This document shows, in pieces, positions 45,340-51,781 of a stretch of 51,781 nt of DNA. Position 1 is the first letter of the stretch, and each line of letters opens with the position of its first letter. The stretch is from contig NZ_JAJAUY010000031.1 of NCBI RefSeq assembly GCF_020532625.1, positions 1-51,781 on the forward strand. Direction: 5' to 3'. The stretch is from Streptomyces antimicrobicus. GTDB taxonomy: Bacteria > Actinomycetota > Actinomycetes > Streptomycetales > Streptomycetaceae. The notes beneath the pieces are model-generated. The model made no database searches. It was not told the origin of the DNA and saw only the letters and a list, made by a program, of their open reading frames with translations. The translations under genes were made by a program, and so were the position numbers.

Positions 45340-46788
45340 ATGCCGCTCAGTCGTAGAGACTTCACCGCCCGCACCGTCGCCGCCGGCGCCGGGGTGGCGC
45401 TCACCGGAACGGTGGGGGCCCTCGCCACCGCTCCGGGGGCGCTCGCGGCGGAGGAGAGCAGCAGCGCGCTGCGCGACGAGCACGGCCGGCCGTGCGAGCC
45501 CGGCTACGGCCCCTTGATCCCCGACCCGAAGGGGATCCTCGCCCTGCCGGCCGGCTTCTCGTACCGGATCATCACCCACAGCGGTGTGACCCGCCTGGAG
45601 TCCGGCGAGTTCACCCCGTCCCACCACGACGGCACCGCCGCCTTCGCCGGCCCCCGCGGGGTCACCCTCCTCGTCAACAACCACGAGTTGAAGGGCGCCC
45701 GCGCGAAGTGGCCGCACCCGGTGCCGCTCACCGAGGGTCTGGTCTACGACCCGGCCGCGGCCGGCGGCTGCACCGTCGTCGAGGTCCGCCGCGGCGGCGA
45801 GGTCGCCGAGTGGGTCGGCATCGCCGGTACGTCGACCAACTGCGCGGGCGGCGCCACCGCCTGGGGCACCTGGCTGACCTGCGAGGAGAACACCGACCGG
45901 GCCGGCAGGAACGGCATGACCAAGGACCACGGCTACGTCTTCGAGGTGGACCCGCACGACCGCCGCGCCAACCTCGATCCGCGCCCGGTCAAGGCCTTCG
46001 GCCGCTACGAGCACGAGGCCGTCGTCATCGACCCGCACAGGGGCCACGCCTACCTCACCGAGGACGCCTCCGGGCCCAACGGGCTGCTGTACCGCTGGAC
46101 CCCGCCGCGCGGCTTCGAGCACGGGCGCGGCAAGCTGCGCACGCTCGCCGACGACGCCGGTGTGCTCCAGGCCGCCAAGTGCTTCGACAAGTACGGGCGG
46201 TTCGTGGACGACCTCTCGCGGGCCACGAAGATCGGCACGGTCTACGGGGTCGACTGGGTCGACGTACCCGACCGCGACGCCCGGACGGTGCCCACGCGCC
46301 AGCAGTTCCCGCAGGGCACGATCACACGGGGGCGCAAGCTGGAGGGCATGTGGTGGGCGGACGGCGGCGCGTACGTCGTCTCCTCCTTCGCCCGCGAGGA
46401 GAGCCCGGGCACGCCGCACGACGGCGCCGTGTGGTTCTACGACCCCAAGCGCCGCACGCTGCGGCTGACCGTGCTGTTCGGCGTCAACGCCGATCCGGCG
46501 GCGGAGGGCGCCTACGACGGCCCGGACAACATCACCGTCTCCCCGTACGGCGGCCTGGTCGTGGCCGAGGACGGCTCGGGCGTCCAGCACCTGCTGGGCG
46601 CCACCGAGTCCGGCCGCACGTACCCGCTGGCGCGCAACGAGCTCAACATCGGTACGGCCGAGGAGCCGGAGTACTCCGAGTTCACCGGGGTCTGCTTCGC
46701 GCCCGACGGGCGCACGCTGTTCGCCAACTTCCAGGACCCCGGCATCATGTTCGCCATCACCGGTCCTTGGCGGCGTACGCGGGGCTGA
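45340..46788 (+). CDS. Tat-exported PhoX-like phosphatase (DUF839)
   Basis: 482 aa. A twin-arginine signal (SRRDFTARTVAAGAGVAL, ending PGALAAEE) directs folded export. The body is the beta-propeller DUF839/PhoX family: LPAGFSYRIITHSGVTRLES, LVNNHELKGARAKWP, GTSTNCAGGATAWGTWLTCE, NTDRAGRNGMTKDHGYVFE, and the final EFTGVCFAPDGRTLFANFQD. PhoX enzymes are calcium/iron phosphomonoesterases; activity here is inferred. ATG 45340 follows GGAG. A candidate PHO box upstream fits phosphate control. Confidence 0.88.
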   Translation: MPLSRRDFTARTVAAGAGVALTGTVGALATAPGALAAEESSSALRDEHGRPCEPGYGPLIPDPKGILALPAGFSYRIITHSGVTRLESGEFTPSHHDGTAAFAGPRGVTLLVNNHELKGARAKWPHPVPLTEGLVYDPAAAGGCTVVEVRRGGEVAEWVGIAGTSTNCAGGATAWGTWLTCEENTDRAGRNGMTKDHGYVFEVDPHDRRANLDPRPVKAFGRYEHEAVVIDPHRGHAYLTEDASGPNGLLYRWTPPRGFEHGRGKLRTLADDAGVLQAAKCFDKYGRFVDDLSRATKIGTVYGVDWVDVPDRDARTVPTRQQFPQGTITRGRKLEGMWWADGGAYVVSSFAREESPGTPHDGAVWFYDPKRRTLRLTVLFGVNADPAAEGAYDGPDNITVSPYGGLVVAEDGSGVQHLLGATESGRTYPLARNELNIGTAEEPEYSEFTGVCFAPDGRTLFANFQDPGIMFAITGPWRRTRG

Positions 46789-46821
46789 TCCGACGCGGGT
46801 GCCCGGGCGGGCCGGGAGGCC

Positions 46822-46916
46822 CGTCCGGGCGCGCGGTGCGTCCGGGGCGCGCGGTGCGTCCGGGCGCGCGGTGGGTCCGCACGCCGTCCGTCCGGGCACG
46901 CCGTCCGTCCGGGCAG
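46822..46916. repeat. GC-rich tandem repeat, about 17-bp unit
   Basis: Units CGTCCGGGCGCGCGGTG (46822-46838), an 18-bp variant, a third exact copy, then CGTCCGGGCACGCCGTC-type units to 46916: five and a half units. It lies between the convergent PhoX-like and 46923 genes, so it may hinder read-through. Confidence 0.8.
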
Positions 46917-46922
46917 GGGGCG

Positions 46923-47105
46923 TCAGCGGTGGGCGGCGGTGCCGACCTCTTCGCGGGTGGCCGCGGCCCACTCGCCGAGCAGGAACTCGTAGGCGGCGGC
47001 GGGCCACTCGTCGTCGACCCGGGTCTCGACGAGGTGCCGTATCGCCTGGTTCGCCTCTTCGGCGGACGGGCGGGCGGGACCCGCGGGCGGAAGCGTCTCG
47101 TACAT
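46923..47105 (-). CDS. Small conserved hypothetical protein
   Basis: 60 aa, acidic-helical (SAEEANQAIRHLVETRVDDE, WPAAAYEFLLGEWAAATREE). ATG 47105 (MYETLPPAGPARP) lies 7 bases behind a TAGCCT -10, without a ribosome site, so it seems leaderless. Small proteins with this PSAEEANQAIR start are, to my memory, common in Streptomyces; function unknown. Confidence 0.75.
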   Translation of the reverse strand: MYETLPPAGPARPSAEEANQAIRHLVETRVDDEWPAAAYEFLLGEWAAATREEVGTAAHR

Positions 47106-47112
47106 GGGTACA

Positions 47113-47118
47113 AGGCTA
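47113..47118 (-). promoter_or_regulatory. Leaderless-type -10 of the 60-aa gene
   Basis: On the minus strand TAGCCT, then seven bases, then ATG 47105. Confidence 0.45.
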
Positions 47119-47205
47119 CGGGCGGGCACGGACAGCCTCCTTCGCATTGCGGGGTGTCATCGATCACCCGCGGCGATCCCGAAGGGGCTCCGGCCCGCCC
47201 ACCTG

Positions 47206-48414
47206 CTAAAGCGCCTCGGAGCCGGGCTTGACCATGCCCCGCACTGTGCGGGACTTCACAAACTCGCCCATCGCCGTCATCTCCCATTCGCCCGAGAACT
47301 GCCGCACGAGCTTGGCCATCATCACGCCCGTCTGGGGCTCGGCGCCGGTCAGGTCGAAGCGGACCAGCTCCTCGTCGGAGGCCGCGTCGATCAGCCGGCA
47401 GTAGGCCTTGGCGACGTCGGTGAACTTATGCCCCGAGAAGGAGTTGACGGTGAAGACCAGGCCGGTGACCTCGGCGGGCAGCCGTCCGAGGTCCACGACG
47501 ATGACCTCGTCGTCCCCGGCGCCCTCGCCGGTGAGGTTGTCGCCGGAGTGCTTGATCGCCCCGCCGAGGATGGCCAGCTTGCCGAAGTAGCAGCTGTCGA
47601 TGTGGTTGCGCCGGGGGCCGTACGCGATCACGGAGGCGTCGAGGTCGATGTCGGCGCCGCGGAAGGCGGGCTCCCAGCCCAGGCCCATCTTGACCTGCGA
47701 GAGCAGCGGCCGGCCGCCCTTGACCAGGGAGACGGTCTGGTTCTTGGTCAGGCTGACGCGGCCCTTGTCGAGGTTGATCTTGCCGCTTCCCGTGGGGGCG
47801 GCGGGGGTGGCGGCGGACGCAGCCGCGGGCGGGGCCGTGGCCGGGGCGGGCGGGGCCGCGGCGGGGGCGGGCGGGGCCGCGGCCGGGGCGGCGGCGGGTG
47901 TGGCGGCGGGCTCCTCCTCCACCGTGACCCCGAAGTCGGTGGCGATGCCCGCGAGCCCGTCGGCGTACCCCTGGCCGACCGCGCGCACCTTCCACGCACC
48001 GCCGCGCAGGTAGATCTCGACCACCACGAGCGCGGTCTCGGTGCCCAGCCGCGGCGGGGTGAAGGTGGCGATCTGCGTGCCGCTGTCGGCGTCGCGCACC
48101 GTGGCCGTGGGCTCGATGCCCTGGAAGGTCTGGCCGGCGGCGTCGGGGCTGGCCGTGACCACGATCCGTTCGATGCCGGGCGGCACGGCGGCGGTGTCGA
48201 CGGTGATCGAGTCGGGCGCCGTGCCGCCGCCGGACCGGTAGCTGACACCGGGGCCCGAGGGCTGGTTGTAGAAGATGAAGTCGGCGTCCGAGCGCACCTT
48301 GCCGTCGGCCGCGAGCAGCAGTCCCGAGACGTCGAGACGCACCGGAGCGGCCACCTCGACCGTCACGCGGACGGCGTTCAGCGGCAGGTTCGAACCAGGG
48401 GTCATAGCGGTCAT
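47206..48414 (-). CDS. Double TerD-domain protein
   Basis: 402 aa with two TerD domains, the calcium-binding family linked to tellurite, stress and phage response. Domain 1 is about 8-168 (VRLDVSGLLLAADGKVRSDADFIF in two parts, ETALVVVEIYLRGGAWKVRAV). Domain 2 is about 215-395 (KMGLGWEPAF, DIDLDASVIAY, DDEVIVVDLGRLPAEV, VRQFSGEWEMTAMGEF). They are joined by a 45-residue Pro/Ala linker. The first domain lacks the early GLGW-type block and the second keeps it. ATG 48414 and ATG 48405 are both possible; neither has a clear ribosome site. Confidence 0.9.
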   Translation of the reverse strand: MTAMTPGSNLPLNAVRVTVEVAAPVRLDVSGLLLAADGKVRSDADFIFYNQPSGPGVSYRSGGGTAPDSITVDTAAVPPGIERIVVTASPDAAGQTFQGIEPTATVRDADSGTQIATFTPPRLGTETALVVVEIYLRGGAWKVRAVGQGYADGLAGIATDFGVTVEEEPAATPAAAPAAAPPAPAAAPPAPATAPPAAASAATPAAPTGSGKINLDKGRVSLTKNQTVSLVKGGRPLLSQVKMGLGWEPAFRGADIDLDASVIAYGPRRNHIDSCYFGKLAILGGAIKHSGDNLTGEGAGDDEVIVVDLGRLPAEVTGLVFTVNSFSGHKFTDVAKAYCRLIDAASDEELVRFDLTGAEPQTGVMMAKLVRQFSGEWEMTAMGEFVKSRTVRGMVKPGSEAL

Positions 48415-48458
48415 GCCCCGAGAACGACCGAGGGTGCGCCGCCGTTCCCCGGTACCTG

Positions 48459-48479
48459 CCGTACGGGCGGCTCGTACGG
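48459..48479. repeat. 7-bp inverted repeat before the TerD gene
   Basis: CCGTACG (48459-48465) and CGTACGG (48473-48479), seven bases apart, with a further TGTACGG directly after. Position suggests an operator of the TerD gene or the end of the 48496 gene. Confidence 0.5.
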
Positions 48480-48495
48480 TGTACGGCGGGAAGGG

Positions 48496-48723
48496 TCAGC
48501 GGCGGCCGCTGTTGCGCGGGTGCGAGCGGGCGAGGCGCTCGTTGCCGAACTTGTACGCGCCCGTCCAGCGGGCCATGACCAGCTGGGCGTCCCCGGACAC
48601 CACCTCGGCGAGGAACTTCTCGGCCCGGCCACCGCGCAGCGTGCCGGCGGCGCGGCCGCGGTGGGTGATGACCACGGTGCCGTCGGCACGCTCGTCGTAC
48701 GTGAATCCCTGAGGTCTCGGCAT
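48496..48723 (-). CDS. Small conserved hypothetical protein
   Basis: 75 aa: TYDERADGTVVITHRGRAAG, TLRGGRAEKFLAEVVSGD, AQLVMARWTGAYKFGNERLA. A small alpha-beta protein with no signal or membrane segment; family not recognised. ATG 48723 has GGGCAGG about nine bases upstream. It lies 81 bases before the TerD gene on the same strand. Confidence 0.75.
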   Translation of the reverse strand: MPRPQGFTYDERADGTVVITHRGRAAGTLRGGRAEKFLAEVVSGDAQLVMARWTGAYKFGNERLARSHPRNSGRR

Positions 48724-48947
48724 GGGCGGAGCCTGCCCTGCGGGGGGCGGGGCGGGCAACGGAATTTCCTGGGCATGGGGGCATGGGGGCATGGCGGCAT
48801 GGCGGCCTGTGGCCTGTGAGCCTGTGGCCTGGGCCTCGGGCCTGGGCCGGGGGCCGGTGGCAGGGCGGGGCTGTCCGTCGTGCCGGTGGTGCCGGGGCGT
48901 CGGGGGCGTCGGGGCGTAGGGGGCGCCGGTGGGGCGGCGGTGGACCG
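48724..48947. repeat. Low-complexity intergenic stretch
   Basis: 224 bases between the aldehyde dehydrogenase and the small gene. It has simple runs: GGGGGCATG repeated (48776-48800), then GGCCTGTG/GGCCTGGG units (48805-48850), and GGGGCGTCGGGGGCGTCGGG near 48895. No gene seen. Confidence 0.6.
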
Positions 48948-50486
48948 TCAGGTGCCGCTCGGCCCCGTCACGTGGCGCGGCAGGCCCAGGGGGTTCGCCT
49001 CGCGCAGTTCCGGCGGGAGCAGCGCGTCGGGAACCGACTGGTACGCCACCGGGCGCAGCCACCGCTCGATCGCCGTGCCGCCGACGGACGTGGAGTGCGA
49101 GGTCGCGGCCGGGTAGGGGCCGCCGTGGTGCTGGGCCGGGGCGACGGCCACGCCGGTCGGCCACCCGTTGACCACGACCCGCCCGGCCAGGGCGGTCACC
49201 CGGCCGAGCAGCTCCGCGGCGGGCCCGGGCGCACCGGCAGCCTCGGCCTGCGACAGCTGGAGGGTGGCGGTCAGGTTCCCGGGGAGCCGGGCCAGCACCG
49301 CGCCGGCCTCGTGCTGGTCGGCGTAGCGCGCGACGACCGTCACCGGGCCGAAGCACTCCTCCAGCAGCAGCTCGTAGCGCCCGTCGCGGTCCTCGGCGAG
49401 GCTGCGCGCGGGCACGGTCAGGAAGCCCGCGCCGACGGTGTGCTCGTCGCCCGGGCCGGGGGTGACGGGGGTGTCGACGCCGGGCAGGGCGGCGCGCTCG
49501 CGGACACCGGCGAGGAAGTTCTGCCGCATCCGGTGGTCGAGGAGCACGCCGGGGGCCGTCTCGCCGAGCGCCTTGGCGAACGCGCCGGCCAGCCGGTCGC
49601 CGTCGGCGCCCTCGGGGACGAGGACCAGGCCGGGCTTGACGCAGAACTGGCCCACGCCGAGCGTCACCGAGCCGGCCAGGCCGGCACCGATCTCCTCGGC
49701 GCGCTCGGCGGCGGCCGCGGGGGTGACCACGACCGGGTTGAGGGAGCCCAGCTCGCCGTGGAAGGGGATCGGCACCGGCCGCGCGGCGGCCGCGTCGAAC
49801 AGCGCCCGGCCGCCCCGGATCGAGCCGGTGAAGCCGGCCGCGGCCACCAGCGGGTGGCGGATGAGCTCCAGTCCCGCGTCGAAGCCGTGGACGACCTGGA
49901 CGACGTCCGCCGGCAGGCCGGTCCGCTCGGCGGCCCGGCGCAGGAGCGAGGCGCACAGCTCGGAGGTGGCCGGGTGGTCCGGGTGGGCCTTGACGACGAC
50001 CGGGCAGCCGGCGGCCAGCGCGCTGGCGGTGTCGCCGCCGGGGACCGAGAAGGCGAGCGGGAAGTTGGAGGCGGCGTAGACGGCCACGACGCCGAGCGGC
50101 ACCTTGTAGCGGCGCAGGTCGGGGCGCGGCGGGGTGAGCGAGGCGTCGGCGTGGTCGATGCGGACGTCGAGGTAGGCGCCGTCCTCGACCGCGTCGGCGA
50201 AGGCGCGCAGCTGGTAGGTGGTGCGGGCGAGTTCGCCGGTGAGCCGGACGGGACCGAGCGCCGTCTCGGCGTCCGCGGTCTCGACGACGGCCGGCCCCGC
50301 CTCGTCGAGCAGATCGGCGGCGGTGCGCAGGAACGCGGTGCGGGCGGTGCGGTCGGCCAGGGCGGCGCACGCGGCGCGGGCGGCCGTGACGGCGCGGTCC
50401 ACGTCGGCGGGTGTGGCCTCCGCCGCAACCTGTTCGCGCTGCTTCCCGGTGCGGGGGTCCACACTCCAGACTGGGGTCGCTGTCAT
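48948..50486 (-). CDS. Aldehyde dehydrogenase (NADP+), ketoglutaric-semialdehyde type
   Basis: 512 aa member of the ALDH family. Cofactor-binding and active-site blocks: VVAVYAASNFPLAFSVPGGD, VVKAHPDHPATSELCA, GFTGSIRGGRALFD, catalytic Glu in IPFHGELGSLNPVV and nucleophile Cys in LGVGQFCVKPGLVLVP. The PGGDTASALAAGCPVVVKAH block and GQFCxKPG are typical of 2,5-dioxovalerate (alpha-ketoglutaric semialdehyde) dehydrogenases of sugar-acid and hydroxyproline catabolism. ATG 50486 follows AGGAGG. It is divergent from an IclR gene. Confidence 0.9.
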   Translation of the reverse strand: MTATPVWSVDPRTGKQREQVAAEATPADVDRAVTAARAACAALADRTARTAFLRTAADLLDEAGPAVVETADAETALGPVRLTGELARTTYQLRAFADAVEDGAYLDVRIDHADASLTPPRPDLRRYKVPLGVVAVYAASNFPLAFSVPGGDTASALAAGCPVVVKAHPDHPATSELCASLLRRAAERTGLPADVVQVVHGFDAGLELIRHPLVAAAGFTGSIRGGRALFDAAAARPVPIPFHGELGSLNPVVVTPAAAAERAEEIGAGLAGSVTLGVGQFCVKPGLVLVPEGADGDRLAGAFAKALGETAPGVLLDHRMRQNFLAGVRERAALPGVDTPVTPGPGDEHTVGAGFLTVPARSLAEDRDGRYELLLEECFGPVTVVARYADQHEAGAVLARLPGNLTATLQLSQAEAAGAPGPAAELLGRVTALAGRVVVNGWPTGVAVAPAQHHGGPYPAATSHSTSVGGTAIERWLRPVAYQSVPDALLPPELREANPLGLPRHVTGPSGT

Positions 50487-50504
50487 GGCCCGCTGCCTCC
50501 TGGT

Positions 50505-50522
50505 CGTTCAGTATTCTGAACG
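50505..50522. promoter_or_regulatory. Candidate IclR operator between aldehyde dehydrogenase and iclR
   Basis: CGTTCAG-TATT-CTGAACG is a perfect 7-bp inverted repeat. On the minus strand TTCACC, 18 bp and AATACT (50515-50510) form a candidate aldehyde dehydrogenase promoter whose -10 lies inside this repeat. Confidence 0.6.
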
Positions 50523-50614
50523 GCGTTCCGGTGGGTGAATGATCACTTCTGCTGCGGACTCTATTTCCGCGCCCACCGCGTGACAAGAGGCGACAGCCAG
50601 AGGGGAAGCAGCCG

Positions 50615-51442
50615 ATGACGACAGCCGAGACGGGGGCCGGGGCGGGAGCCGGAGCCGGGACGGGGGCCGGGGCCGAGACGGGGGCCGGGGCCGGAGCGGC
50701 GGTGAAGTCGGCCGTGCGGACGGTGGTGCTGCTGGAGCACTTCGCGGCCCATCCCGGACTGCACAGCCTGGCCGACATCCAGTACGACCTCGGCCTGCCC
50801 AAGTCCAGCCTGTACATGCTGCTGCGCACCCTGGTGAACCTCGGCTGGGTGGAGACCGACGCGACCGGCACGCGCTACGGCATCGGGGTACGGGCCCTGC
50901 TGGTCGGCAGTTCCTACATCGACGGCGACGAGGTCGTCGCGGCCGCCCGGCCCGCGCTGGACCGGCTGTCCGACGAGACGACCGAGACGATCCACCTGGC
51001 CCGGCTGGACGGCACCAGCGTCGTCTACCTGGCCACCCGGCAGTCTCAGCACCACCTCCGGCCCTTCACCCGGGTCGGACGGCGGCTGCCCGCGCACGCG
51101 ACGGCGCTGGGCAAGGCGGTGCTGGCCACCCACACCGACGCGGAGGTGCGGCGGCTGCTGCCCGAGCGGCTGGAGGCGGTCACCCCGCACACCATCACCG
51201 ACCGCGAGGCGCTGATCGAGGAGCTGGCGCTGGTGCGGGAGCAGGGGTACGCGGTGGACCGCGAGGAGAGCACCCTCGGACTGCGCTGCTTCGGCGTGGC
51301 CCTGCCCTACCGGACTCCCGCCCGGGACGCGGTGAGCTGCTCGGTCCCGGCGGCCCGGCTCACGCCCGGGCACGAACAGGCCATCAGGGCGGCACTGTTC
51401 GAGGCACGGGACCGACTGGCGGCGGCGACGCGGCGCATGTGA
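50615..51442 (+). CDS. IclR-family transcriptional regulator
   Basis: 275 aa. Residues 2-28 are a Gly/Ala/Glu-rich low-complexity start. Winged helix at about 30-95 (SAVRTVVLLEHFAAHPGLHS, LADIQYDLGLPKSSLYMLLR, YGIGVRALLVGSSYIDGD). The effector domain includes RRLPAHATALGKAVLA and EESTLGLRCFGVALP, both standard for IclR. ATG 50615 has GAGGGGAAG upstream. Divergence from an aldehyde dehydrogenase gene suggests control of a sugar-acid or similar catabolic route. Confidence 0.9.
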   Translation: MTTAETGAGAGAGAGTGAGAETGAGAGAAVKSAVRTVVLLEHFAAHPGLHSLADIQYDLGLPKSSLYMLLRTLVNLGWVETDATGTRYGIGVRALLVGSSYIDGDEVVAAARPALDRLSDETTETIHLARLDGTSVVYLATRQSQHHLRPFTRVGRRLPAHATALGKAVLATHTDAEVRRLLPERLEAVTPHTITDREALIEELALVREQGYAVDREESTLGLRCFGVALPYRTPARDAVSCSVPAARLTPGHEQAIRAALFEARDRLAAATRRM

Positions 51443-51505
51443 GCCGGTGGGCCGGATCGGGCCCGGATGGGGGCCGGGGGCTGGTCGGCGCATGTGAGCC
51501 GGTGG
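51431..51505 (+). repeat. 20-bp direct repeat at the iclR end
   Basis: CGGCGCATGTGAGCCGGTGG occurs at 51431-51450, where it includes the iclR stop, and again at 51486-51505, 55 bases later. Confidence 0.8.
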
Positions 51506-51517
51506 AAGGAGGCGCTC

Positions 51518-51535
51518 CTCCCCCAGGCGGGGGAG
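51518..51535 (+). terminator. Hairpin after iclR
   Basis: CTCCCCC (51518-51524) pairs with GGGGGAG (51529-51535), with loop AGGC. Hairpins of this form are common between Streptomyces genes. Confidence 0.5.
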
Positions 51536-51591
51536 CGGGTTCCCCATGGCGGGGGAGGTGCCGGGGTGGGGGCGGGCGCGATCGTGGATGC

Positions 51592-51781
51592 ATGACCAGG
51601 GGAAGCAGTATCCGCACCAGCCAGCCCAACTACGCCGACCGCACCGACCGTGCCGATCGCACCGGCCATGCTGACCACGCCGACCGCGCCGACCAGGGCG
51701 ACCGTGCCGACCGCACCGGCCACGGCGACCGCGCCGACCGCACGGTCCCGCCCAGCCGCCGCACCACGGGCACCAGCCGCA
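51592..51781 (+). CDS. Start of an open frame cut by the window edge
   Basis: From ATG 51592 the frame stays open to the end of the window (63 codons). It reads MTRGSSIRTSQPNYADRTDR and goes on with degenerate A-D-R-T-D-R and T-G-H units, a charged low-complexity segment. No ribosome site is clear. It may be the disordered N-terminus of a larger protein, or chance open frame in repetitive DNA. Confidence 0.4.
   Translation, partial: MTRGSSIRTSQPNYADRTDRADRTGHADHADRADQGDRADRTGHGDRADRTVPPSRRTTGTSR

Noticed and set aside
46822..46916. CRISPR-like array
   Set aside because: The units are directly adjacent, without spacers, and there are no cas genes.
48384..48400. GGTTCGAACC, resembling a tRNA T-arm
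   Set aside because: No acceptor, D or anticodon arms around it; it lies in the start of the TerD gene (GSNLPLN).

Overview
The window is a high-GC chromosome segment with actinomycete gene order and codon use. It is almost certainly Streptomyces or a close relative: GTG and TTG starts are common, third codon positions are nearly always G or C, WhiA and an RbpA-type protein are present, and many genes seem to start at leaderless TANNNT promoters. Most of it is a conserved core region. From memory, the order uvrC-rapZ-yvcK-whiA / gap-pgk-tpiA-secG / tkt-tal-zwf-opcA-pgl / ctaB / ctaA / ABC / suf is shared, in outline, with Mycobacterium tuberculosis.

Layout. 50-5056: uvrC-rapZ-yvcK-whiA, an overlapping operon for DNA repair, signalling and sporulation control. 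5221-8196: a secreted zinc carboxypeptidase. 8401-14062: lower glycolysis (gap, pgk, tpiA) with secG, an RbpA-type RNA polymerase-binding protein and pgi. 14147-20828 (minus): pentose phosphate operon tkt-tal-zwf-opcA-pgl, convergent with pgi. 21118-24902: ctaB and ctaA (heme O and heme A synthesis) around a repeat-tailed hypothetical and an amidohydrolase. 24936-27847 (minus): an ABC exporter and a helical-repeat-like protein. 28086-34692: complete SUF iron-sulfur operon sufR-B-D-Rieske-C-S-U-T, with a CAAC-N6-GTTG operator on the sufR start. 34821-37904: two small efflux and regulator modules, SMR+TetR and MFS+an HxlR-peroxiredoxin fusion, each with a clear candidate operator. 37914-38894: dapD. 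39060-40930: a lower-GC foreign patch with a candidate PD-(D/E)XK nuclease and a frameshifted peptide-deformylase remnant. 41046-51781: accessory and secreted functions (EEP nuclease, PhoX-like phosphatase, double TerD protein, aldehyde dehydrogenase with divergent IclR regulator) and a cut-off reading frame at the right edge.

Metabolically the genes link glucose-6-phosphate use (pgi, zwf, pgl), sugar interconversion (tkt, tal), triose phosphates (tpiA, gap, pgk), respiratory heme maturation and Fe-S assembly. The least familiar parts are the redox-sensor-like HxlR-peroxiredoxin fusion whose presumed operator covers the MFS promoter, the duplicated operator on the SMR start codon, and the foreign nuclease patch after dapD. 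GC statements are by eye. No database or alignment was run.
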